Shown here piece by piece: positions 55,972-63,042 of a DNA stretch of 64,000 nucleotides. The notes beneath the pieces are model-generated. The model did not search any database. It was given only the letters and a program-made list of their open reading frames with translations, and was not told the DNA's origin. Source of the DNA: Aequorivita echinoideorum (GTDB taxonomy: Bacteria > Bacteroidota > Bacteroidia > Flavobacteriales > Flavobacteriaceae); NCBI RefSeq assembly GCF_018476645.1, contig NZ_JAHCTB010000006.1:1-64000 (forward strand), in the 5' to 3' direction. A program made the position numbers and the translations under genes. How positions within the stretch are numbered: the first letter of the stretch is position 1; each line of letters begins with the position of its first letter.

Positions 55972-58416
55972 ATGCGTATGCAATTATTTCGATATTTTCT
56001 GTCTGGCATTTTAACATTAATGGCGAGCCAGCTTTATGCTCAGCAAATTGAGCTGTACCAGCAATTCAATGGAAAATACGATTATACCGCGATAGGAAAC
56101 ACATTGAATTTAGTGGAGAATGGCAGCAATACGGACTGTGATATTCTTACCTCCAGTTCGGCCAACCTAAGTCTTGATTCGTCCCAGCAAATAGTTGCCG
56201 CCTACCTTTATTGGGCGGGATCTGGACCCGGCGATTTCAATGTCACTTTAAATCAGGCTCCTATTTCCGCACAAAGAACCTTTAGCCATATTTTTAATTC
56301 TGGGGGAACGGATTATCTATATTTTTCGGCTTTTGCAGATGTCACCCAACAACTCATAAACACGGGTAATGGAAACTATACCCTCGCTGATCTTGACCTC
56401 ACGCAAATTATCGTCAACTATTGCCAACCTATTGGTACTGCTACAAATTTTGGCGGATGGTCTATTACCGTTATTTATGAAGATGCGTCACTACCTGTAA
56501 ACCAAGTAACCATTTTTGATGGACTCGAAAGCGTTTCAAGCCAAAATACAAGTTTGAATATTACACTGGAAAACCTAAATGTGGTAGACACAAACGGAGC
56601 AAAAATTGGCTTTCTGGCGTGGGAAGGCGATAGCAGTATTGCAAACAACGAAAGTTTGCGAATCAATGGAAATTTATTGAGCAATCCTCCTTTAAATCCT
56701 TCAGATAACGTTTTCAATAGTACCAATAGCTATACAGGCTCGAACACACTGTATAATATGGATATGGATTTTTATACTATTTCAAACTTTATAAATACAG
56801 GAGACACTTCGGCAACGATTCAGCTTACATCAGAACAGGATTTTGTGATGATCAACAATATTGTCACTGTTTTAAATACTGAATTGCCCGATGCTACAAT
56901 AACCATTGACGATACCATTGGCGGCACCGAATGCGGAAATAGGGAAATTGAAGTGGATTACACCATCTATAATCTTAACAGTACAGCCATATTGCCCGCC
57001 GCCACTCCCATTTCGTTTTATGCGAATGAAACCCTCGTTGGTCAATCGCAGACCGTTGCGGATATTGCCATTGGCGGTGAGGAAAGTGGAAGCATTATAC
57101 TGAATATTCCTTTGAGTGTTGGTGCGGATTTTATTCTGAAAGCGATTGCGGACGATACTGGAAATGGAAGTGGAGTTGTAAGCGAAATTGATGAAGGAAA
57201 TAATGAGGATGAAATTCCCTTTCATTTATTGGAATTTCCGGTAATTACCGGGCTTCAAAATTTGGAAACCTGCGATGTTTTTGGGATTGAATCTTTCGAT
57301 CTTACCGAGGCAACCTCACAAATCGATCCCATTTATAATATTGACTACTATACTTCCCAAGAAGATGCCGAAGCCCAGGAAAACCCTATCACAGATCCTG
57401 AAAATTTTATAAATACCGAAAATCCACAGACTATTTATATTCGGGTTTCAAATCCGGATTGCTTTATAATTGACAGTTTTACGGTGGAAGTAATTTTCTG
57501 CCCATTACCAGATGCTACCGTGGAAATACCACAAATAACGGCCTGCCGCGGAAGGGCACTTTCGCTTCCGTTTACTGTTTTTAATTTGATTGAAGCAACT
57601 GGTCCCCTACCCGCCGGCACGCAGATTTCCTTTTATTCCGAAGGTTTATTTTTAGGGATTTCACAAACCCAAAGCAGTATTGAACCCGGGGAAAGTGAAA
57701 TTGGAAACGTTAATTTGATAATTCCAGATAATTTTCCAGAAACCTTTAGCATTACCGCTGTTGTGGATGATAATGGCAACGGTATTGGTTCTGTTGAGGA
57801 AATTCGTGAGGACAACAATACGTATACTGAAGTTTTTACTTTTGAAAGCATTCCACCTTTGCCAAACCTGCCCAATCTTTTGAGATGCGATGAAGGTTTT
57901 GATACCGCAACCTTCGACCTAACGTCACAAAATGATTTAATTACCAATAATTCAGATGAAATTATAAATTACTACACCAGCGAAGAAGATGCCTTGGCCC
58001 TTACAAACGCTATTGAAAATCCTTCAGCCTACGAAAATATTGAAGACCCGCAAACTATTTTTGTTCGTCTTGATACAGAAATCTGTTTTGCCATTACCTC
58101 TTTTTTAATTGAAACTGAAAATTGCAAACCCATTATCCCACAAGGTTTTTCACCAAATGGAGACGGTATAAATGATAATTTTGAGATAACAAATTTGCTT
58201 GATATTTATGAAAATTTTGAGTTGAAGATTTTTTCTCGTGAGGGGAATTTAATACATACAGGCCACAACAGTGATGGTTTTTGGGGTGGAATAGCAACGG
58301 AAGGGCTTTTGTTTACAGGAAATATTGTCCCTACGGGCACCTATTATTACATACTTTTCCTGAATGATCCCAAATATCCCGAACCGTTTGTAGGCTGGGT
58401 TTACATCAATTATTAA
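55972..58416 (+). CDS. T9SS-sorted surface protein with type B C-terminal domain
   Basis: 814 residues from ATG 55972 (a second ATG at 55978 is equally possible; the open frame back to 55873 overlaps the permease). A signal peptide ending SQLYAQ is followed by an N-terminal beta domain (about 20-300), two CARDB-like repeats (about 300-420 and 515-630, both with DDxGNGxGxVxEIxEDNN) each followed by an LxxCD linker module, and the gliding-motility-type sorting domain (about 725-814; PQGFSPNGDGINDNFEI ... TGTYYYILF). Likely exported by the type IX system and attached to the cell surface. Confidence 0.9.
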   Translation: MRMQLFRYFLSGILTLMASQLYAQQIELYQQFNGKYDYTAIGNTLNLVENGSNTDCDILTSSSANLSLDSSQQIVAAYLYWAGSGPGDFNVTLNQAPISAQRTFSHIFNSGGTDYLYFSAFADVTQQLINTGNGNYTLADLDLTQIIVNYCQPIGTATNFGGWSITVIYEDASLPVNQVTIFDGLESVSSQNTSLNITLENLNVVDTNGAKIGFLAWEGDSSIANNESLRINGNLLSNPPLNPSDNVFNSTNSYTGSNTLYNMDMDFYTISNFINTGDTSATIQLTSEQDFVMINNIVTVLNTELPDATITIDDTIGGTECGNREIEVDYTIYNLNSTAILPAATPISFYANETLVGQSQTVADIAIGGEESGSIILNIPLSVGADFILKAIADDTGNGSGVVSEIDEGNNEDEIPFHLLEFPVITGLQNLETCDVFGIESFDLTEATSQIDPIYNIDYYTSQEDAEAQENPITDPENFINTENPQTIYIRVSNPDCFIIDSFTVEVIFCPLPDATVEIPQITACRGRALSLPFTVFNLIEATGPLPAGTQISFYSEGLFLGISQTQSSIEPGESEIGNVNLIIPDNFPETFSITAVVDDNGNGIGSVEEIREDNNTYTEVFTFESIPPLPNLPNLLRCDEGFDTATFDLTSQNDLITNNSDEIINYYTSEEDALALTNAIENPSAYENIEDPQTIFVRLDTEICFAITSFLIETENCKPIIPQGFSPNGDGINDNFEITNLLDIYENFELKIFSREGNLIHTGHNSDGFWGGIATEGLLFTGNIVPTGTYYYILFLNDPKYPEPFVGWVYINY

Positions 58417-58423
58417 GTGAAAA

Positions 58424-59377
58424 TTAGCCCAAGATTGTTAGCGCCACAAATAGTGCATAGGCACCTACCAAAAAAAATCCCCGCTTCCTGCCTATCATCA
58501 TTTTTTTCGGTAAGAATGCCAGAGGAACCAAAATCGCCGCAAAGCCCAGCATCCAGAAAATATCATTTGTAAGTACTTCATTACTTTTAACGGCAATGGG
58601 CTGGATTATAGCCGTAATTCCCAATACCGATGAAATATTAAAAATATTGGACCCAATCAAATTCCCCAGCGAGATGGCCTTTTCCTTTTTGAGCGCAGCA
58701 ATAATGGATGCGGCAAGCTCAGGAATACTGGTGCCTACCGCAATCATTGTAACTGCTATAATCCGTTCGCTAACCCCAAAGCTTTCTGCTAAGGATACCG
58801 CCCCGCTCACTAAAAATTCGCTTCCCGCATACAGTGCAACGCCACCAATCAGGAGCCACAAAATAATTTTTGCAATCGAGGATTTTGATAATCCTTCATC
58901 AATACTATCATCAACGGGCCTGGTTTCACGCTGATTTTTTGCTCTTTTGAGCAACATCCACAAATACACAAATAAAATTGAGAGCAGCAATGCCCCTTCC
59001 CAACGGCTTATTTCAAGCCCACTTTTCAGTATAAAATAGAGCAAAACAGACAACACCATCATTACGGGCCAATTCAATTTATAAAAATCCCTATCAATTG
59101 CCAAGGGTGAAATAATTGCCGTAATTCCTAAAACCATCCCTATGTTGGCAATGTTTGATCCCAGTACATTTCCTAATGAAATATCAGAAAATCCGGTAAG
59201 AGCTGCCTGCAAACTAACCAACAATTCTGGCGCTGAAGTGGCGAAAGAAACTACCGTTAAACCAATAACCATTTTTGAAAGATGCAATTTAAAGGAAAGC
59301 GCAACGGAAGACCGAACCAAGTATTCGCCGCCAACGACCAATAAAACCAAACCAAGAAAAACGTATAAATAATCCAT
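58424..59377 (-). CDS. Calcium/sodium antiporter (CaCA family)
   Basis: 317 residues from ATG 59377. About ten helices form two inverted repeats with the alpha motifs VSFATSAPELLVSLQAALTG ... GNVLGSNIANIGMVLG and AVGTSIPELAASIIAALK ... GNLIGSNIFNISSVLG, the ion-binding core of YrbG-type exchangers. It probably extrudes Ca2+ with Na+ influx. It is convergent with the T9SS gene, 7 bases apart. Confidence 0.95.
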   Translation of the reverse strand: MDYLYVFLGLVLLVVGGEYLVRSSVALSFKLHLSKMVIGLTVVSFATSAPELLVSLQAALTGFSDISLGNVLGSNIANIGMVLGITAIISPLAIDRDFYKLNWPVMMVLSVLLYFILKSGLEISRWEGALLLSILFVYLWMLLKRAKNQRETRPVDDSIDEGLSKSSIAKIILWLLIGGVALYAGSEFLVSGAVSLAESFGVSERIIAVTMIAVGTSIPELAASIIAALKKEKAISLGNLIGSNIFNISSVLGITAIIQPIAVKSNEVLTNDIFWMLGFAAILVPLAFLPKKMMIGRKRGFFLVGAYALFVALTILG

Positions 59378-59502
59378 AAAATTTTCTAAAGAAAGCGAAG
59401 ATAGCAAAAGCGAATTTTAATTTTAGCTATCTTTAATGAGAAGCAATTGGGATGTATTGAAAAATACTTAAAACCAATTTTAATATCCAAAATATAGTAC
59501 TG

Positions 59503-59655
59503 ATGAAAAAGAAGTTTTTTAAGTTTTTGGCAAGCGCAAATAAGAAATTGTTGCCCAGTTATACAAAGGAAAATGTGGATTTAACGAAAGCCTCAAAATT
59601 GCAAATGGCCATTTTTGCCTATAAACTTTGGGTAACCAAAAACGCTTTGGATTAA
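59503..59655 (+). CDS. Small basic protein of 50 residues
   Basis: Reads MKKKFFKFLASANKKLLPSY then TKENVDLTKASKLQMAIFAY and KLWVTKNALD. It is basic and amphipathic with no clear membrane helix. From memory, similar short proteins occur across flavobacteria, sometimes under unrelated names. TATCTTTA (one mismatch to the -7 box) lies upstream near 59427. Function unknown. Confidence 0.7.
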   Translation: MKKKFFKFLASANKKLLPSYTKENVDLTKASKLQMAIFAYKLWVTKNALD

Positions 59656-59660
59656 TTTTA

Positions 59661-60176
59661 TTAATATTTCAGCAACGATTTCACGTCGTATTTTTTCAGT
59701 TTTTGATTTCCGTTCAAGGGCTTTAATTCAATCAAAAAGTTACACTGAACAATTTTTCCACCCAAATTTTCTATGAGATTGCACGCAGCTCGGGCCGTGC
59801 CGCCCGTTGCCAGTACATCGTCGTGCAACAATACACGCTCGCCAGTTGTTATAGCATCTTCGTGAATTTCCAACGCATCCATTCCGTATTCCAGCAAATA
59901 CGGCTCCTTTAATGTGGTGTAAGGCAATTTCCCGGGTTTTCTTATAGGTACAAAACCTGCATCGAGTCTTTGCGCGAGCAACATCCCAAAGAAAAACCCA
60001 CGCGATTCTATACCCACAACTTTATCAATGCTCAAATCAGATACCATCCCGAGCAAATGCTCTAGGCATTTTTCCGTAGCGGCACTATTGGCCAAAAGAG
60101 GCATTATATCCTTAAAATGAACTCCGGGCTTGGGGAAATCTTCAATTTCCCGTATGTATTTTTCAAATTCTAGCAT
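59661..60176 (-). CDS. apt: Adenine phosphoribosyltransferase
   Basis: 171 residues from ATG 60176, the usual Apt length; the 37-residue extension to 60287 is low complexity and overlaps the next small frame. EKYIREIEDFPKPGVHFKDIMPLL, GIESRGFFFGMLLAQRL, FVPIRKPGKLP and the PRPP loop VLLHDDVLATGGTARAA are all present. It salvages adenine to AMP. Confidence 0.97.
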   Translation of the reverse strand: MLEFEKYIREIEDFPKPGVHFKDIMPLLANSAATEKCLEHLLGMVSDLSIDKVVGIESRGFFFGMLLAQRLDAGFVPIRKPGKLPYTTLKEPYLLEYGMDALEIHEDAITTGERVLLHDDVLATGGTARAACNLIENLGGKIVQCNFLIELKPLNGNQKLKKYDVKSLLKY

Positions 60177-60180
60177 TTGG

Positions 60181-60321
60181 TTATGTATTGCTTGTTTTAT
60201 TTTTTGGCTCCCGTTTTGGATCCCAATCCCTGTCTTTTTTGGGTGTTTTCTCTTCTTTTTCCATATCGTTCTTTTCGTCCATTTCACGATTGTTTTGGCG
60301 TTTTTCTTCTTTCTTTTCCAT
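60181..60321 (-). CDS. Possible very small charged protein
   Basis: 46 residues from ATG 60321, almost entirely Lys, Glu, Asp, Arg and Asn (MEKKEEKRQNNREMDEKN, then DMEKEEKTPKKDRDWDPK), ending four bases before apt. It would be fully disordered. The composition may simply reflect A-rich DNA, but spacing to apt suggests a translated leader or upstream gene. Confidence 0.4.
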   Translation of the reverse strand: MEKKEEKRQNNREMDEKNDMEKEEKTPKKDRDWDPKREPKNKTSNT

Positions 60322-60440
60322 AATTTTTGAATGAATTTTATGATGGTAAGATAAAATTAATTTGAATGGCATTTTATTTTGAAAAAGTTAAACTATGGAA
60401 ATCCATCATTCTTTTATAAAAAAATTTTTGAGAAACTAAA

Positions 60441-60472
60441 TTTGCCTGCCAATAATAAAAGAAATATATTTG
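60441..60472 (+). promoter_or_regulatory. Promoter of the tRNA-Arg locus
   Basis: TTTG (60441-60444), a 20-base spacer and TATATTTG (60465-60472), then GCACCCGC, the same arrangement as at tRNA-Lys. Transcription from about 60479 would include both 80-bp repeats and the tRNA. Confidence 0.8.
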
Positions 60473-60529
60473 CACCCGCTTAGGCAAAAATCATTGCCCT
60501 TTGCGAAGAAGCCGAAAAGCTTCTAAATT

Positions 60530-60689
60530 GGCCTCGTGGCGCATCCCGATAGCTATCGGGAGAATAGCGCAGAATGCCAAAACCGAGAGGTTTAAAAAAA
60601 ATCTAAATCGGCCTCGTGGCGCATCCCGATAGCTATCGGGAGAATAGCGCAGAATGCCAAAACCGAGAGGTTTAAAAAAAATCTAAATC
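60530..60689 (+). repeat. Two identical 80-bp tRNA-Arg-derived tandem repeats
   Basis: Units 60530-60609 and 60610-60689 are identical. Each begins with the first 14 bases of the adjacent tRNA-Arg (GGCCTCGTGGCGCA) and then has the palindrome TCCCGATAGCTATCGGGA in place of three D-loop bases. GAATAGCGCA, the rest of the D arm, follows. The sequence then diverges to GAATGCCAAAACCGAGAGG and an A-rich linker. No anticodon or T loop remains. The units lie between the promoter and the intact tRNA. Confidence 0.93.
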
Positions 60690-60763
60690 GGCCTCGTGGC
60701 GCAACTGAATAGCGCATCTGATTACGGCTCAGAAGGTTCCAGGTTTGAATCCTGGCGAGGTCA
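60690..60763 (+). tRNA. tRNA-Arg (anticodon ACG)
   Basis: 74 nt forming a full cloverleaf. The acceptor stem GGCCTCG pairs with CGAGGTC (one G-T pair), the anticodon stem TCTGA/TCAGA frames TTACGGC (ACG), and the T arm is CCAGG TTTGAAT CCTGG. CCA follows at 60764-60766. A34 is presumably converted to inosine by TadA to read CGN codons. Confidence 0.97.
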
Positions 60764-60767
60764 CCAC

Positions 60768-60811
60768 AAAGCGCAATACTTGAAATCAAGCTATTGCGCT
60801 TTATTTTTTTT
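60768..60811 (+). terminator. Terminator of the tRNA-Arg locus
   Basis: Stem AAAGCGCAATA (60768-60778) with TATTGCGCTTT (60792-60802), extended by CTTGA/TCAAG, then a T run, 5 bases after the tRNA. Confidence 0.93.
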
Positions 60812-60887
60812 AAACTGTAAAATTTTGAACTTTTTAAAAGTGAAATTTTCAGGATTTTATCTATTTTCGAAATAAAAATTTCAACCA

Positions 60888-61046
60888 ATGACCAAGATAG
60901 TTAAGGATTCAGACAATAAATCGGAACGCGATTATATTTTTCAGGACAATAAAAAAACCCGCTTTGGTGCGAGTTTTATTATTATAGTACTTGTTATTTT
61001 GACTGCTGCCGTAATTGCCACGGCGTTTTTTATGGATTGGGTTTAA
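60888..61046 (+). CDS. Small single-pass membrane protein
   Basis: 52 residues. A charged N-terminus (MTKIVKDSDNKSERDYIF) is followed by one strong hydrophobic helix (about 30-48: FIIIVLVILTAAVIATAFF) and a short MDWV end. No known family. The 3' end overlaps clpS by 4 bp in convergent orientation. Codon pattern and clear TM organisation make it more likely than not to be real. Confidence 0.65.
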   Translation: MTKIVKDSDNKSERDYIFQDNKKTRFGASFIIIVLVILTAAVIATAFFMDWV

Positions 61047-61318
61047 ATAATCTCAGCGCTCAATCCGGCTTCCAAAAGCATGGAACAGCGAGGTTTTAAA
61101 TCTGTAAATTCCCCAGTTTTTACTGTGCATTTTCCTTTGTAATGCACAATAATTGAGCATTGCTCTGCTTGTTCCGGCGTATGCTCGCACGCGTGGATCA
61201 ATGTGTTTATAACGTGATCAAAAGTATTAACCTCATCGTTATACAATACAATTTCATTTTGATTTATTTCCTTTTCAACTACGGAAACATCTTCCTGTAT
61301 TTTTTCTTTGGTACTCAT
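61043..61318 (-). CDS. clpS: ClpS adaptor of the ClpAP/ClpCP protease
   Basis: 91 residues. EIVLYNDEVNTFDHVINTLIHACEHTPEQAEQCSIIVHYKGKCTVKTG contains the ClpS N-degron pocket (NDEVNTFDHV, HACEHTPEQAEQ, VHxxGxCxVxxG). It delivers N-end-rule substrates to the Clp ATPase. The N-terminal 22 residues are the flexible extension. Full length. Confidence 0.96.
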   Translation of the reverse strand: MSTKEKIQEDVSVVEKEINQNEIVLYNDEVNTFDHVINTLIHACEHTPEQAEQCSIIVHYKGKCTVKTGEFTDLKPRCSMLLEAGLSAEII

Positions 61319-61363
61319 AATCTATATAAAAATTCTATTTGGGATTGTTATAAAGATAGCTAT

Positions 61364-62191
61364 TTACAAAATAAATTTTGCGGCAACCCAATTATTTTTC
61401 TCCTTATTTTCAACGAATTGAAGTTGAAGATTATTGCAGCACTCAGTAATAATTGGTAGATCGTCGCGGTAAAATCCGCTTAAATAAAGTGCTCCACCTT
61501 TATTCAAACTATTTTTATACGCTTCCATATCATTCAACAATATGTTTCGGTTTATGTTTGCAATAATTACATCATAACTTTTATCCTCCAACAAGAAAGC
61601 ATCACCCAAATAAACTGAAATATTTTCACAATCGTTACGCTGGATGTTTTCCATTGAATTTTCAAAACACCATTCATCAATATCAATGGCGTCAAGTTTT
61701 GAGGCACCACGCATTGATGCTAAAATCGCCAAAACTGCTGTACCGCAGCCCATATCCAGTACAGTTTTATTCTGAAAATCATTTTCAAGAATAAATTGAA
61801 GCATCATAAACGTGGTTTCGTGATGACCTGTTCCAAAAGACATTTTAGGCTCAATAACAATTTCATATTGAAACGATTTTTTGGTATGAAATGGCGCACG
61901 CACGGTACATTTTCCATCGACTTCGATAGGATTAAAATTACGCTCCCATTCCTCATTCCAATTAATTTGCGCTATTTCTGAAAAGATATATTCAATTTTA
62001 AATTCTTTTGAAGCCAAACAATTAATTCCATCCAAAATGGCATTATCCCACTCGGCTTTTTGTATATATGCTTTCACGCCATTCTCAGTTTCAACAAAGC
62101 TCTCAAAACCCGCATATCCAAGTTCAGCAATTAGGATTTCAGTGCCCGGCTGGAGCGGTTTCACTTTGAAAATATATTCGATATAATCCAT
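61364..62191 (-). CDS. prmA: Ribosomal protein L11 methyltransferase
   Basis: 275 residues. An N-terminal substrate-binding domain (about 1-95) precedes a SAM-dependent Rossmann domain: MSFGTGHHETTFMMLQFI, VLDMGCGTAVLAILASMRGASKLDAIDID, and the NIN motif in DVIIANINRNILL. It trimethylates L11 of the 50S subunit. It is 46 bases upstream of clpS, so possibly co-transcribed. Confidence 0.95.
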   Translation of the reverse strand: MDYIEYIFKVKPLQPGTEILIAELGYAGFESFVETENGVKAYIQKAEWDNAILDGINCLASKEFKIEYIFSEIAQINWNEEWERNFNPIEVDGKCTVRAPFHTKKSFQYEIVIEPKMSFGTGHHETTFMMLQFILENDFQNKTVLDMGCGTAVLAILASMRGASKLDAIDIDEWCFENSMENIQRNDCENISVYLGDAFLLEDKSYDVIIANINRNILLNDMEAYKNSLNKGGALYLSGFYRDDLPIITECCNNLQLQFVENKEKNNWVAAKFIL

Positions 62192-62238
62192 TTTTTTTTA
62201 AATTTCAACAAGCTAATTCCAATGTTGCTTTATGTGAA

Positions 62239-62994
62239 TTAATCTTCAAATGCGTTGACAATTTTCATAAAACTTTCCACATTCAATGAAGCACCGCCAA
62301 TAAGTCCGCCATCCACATCCTTCTGTCCAAAAATTTCAGCAGCGTTGTCTGGTTTTACGCTTCCGCCGTATAGAATTGAAACGCTTTCAGCAATAGTTTT
62401 TGAATAATTTTCAGCAATTGTTTTTCGGATGAACTCGTGCATTTCCTGTGCCTGTTGCGGTGTGGCAGTTTCGCCAGTCCCTATGGCCCAAACAGGTTCA
62501 TACGCAATAATGATGCGCTCCCACGCTGTTTCTGAAACGTGAAAAATTCCTTCCTCCAATTGTTCTTTAATGACTTCAAAATAATTTCCGTCTTTGCGGT
62601 CCTTCAATTCTTCGCCAACGCAGAAAAGCACTGTCAATTCATTTTCAATTGCAGAATTTACCTTTTCGGCAAGAATTGCATTATCCTCGGCAAAAAATGC
62701 GCGACGCTCACTATGCCCTAAAATAACGTATTTTGTACCAACGCTTTTCAGCATTTTAGCGGAAATTTCACCAGTGAATGCGCCATCCTCACTTTGGTGC
62801 ATATTCTGCGCGACTAATTCTACAGGATGTTCGCGTAAAGACTTGAAGCAGTGGTTCAAATTTGTAAATGCCGGCGCAATCATAATGGTCACATTTTCCG
62901 GGAAAACCTGTTTTTTCAATTCCACCAGAAACATTTCAGTTTCAGCGAGATCGTAATTCATTTTCCAGTTTCCGGCTACTATTTTCTTTCTCAT
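62239..62994 (-). CDS. tpiA: Triosephosphate isomerase
   Basis: 251 residues. The catalytic Lys is in AGNWKMNYD, the catalytic His in ILGHSERRAFF (about 94-104) and the Glu loop in IAYEPVWAIGTGETATPQQAQE, with the phosphate site YGGSVKPDNA and GLIGGASL. It interconverts DHAP and glyceraldehyde-3-phosphate in glycolysis. Confidence 0.98.
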   Translation of the reverse strand: MRKKIVAGNWKMNYDLAETEMFLVELKKQVFPENVTIMIAPAFTNLNHCFKSLREHPVELVAQNMHQSEDGAFTGEISAKMLKSVGTKYVILGHSERRAFFAEDNAILAEKVNSAIENELTVLFCVGEELKDRKDGNYFEVIKEQLEEGIFHVSETAWERIIIAYEPVWAIGTGETATPQQAQEMHEFIRKTIAENYSKTIAESVSILYGGSVKPDNAAEIFGQKDVDGGLIGGASLNVESFMKIVNAFED

Positions 62995-63042
62995 TTATTC
63001 TATTTTTTTATTGCTGAAATTTTTTAAGCTAACATAGTTTAA

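Noticed and set aside
60530-60689. Tandem repeats considered as a CRISPR array
   Set aside because: The units are contiguous with no variable spacers, and they match the adjacent tRNA; there are no cas genes.
60592-60888. A 98-codon minus-strand frame across the tRNA-Arg locus
   Set aside because: It lies antisense to the tRNA, one 80-bp repeat and the terminator; its apparent protein is translated structural RNA.
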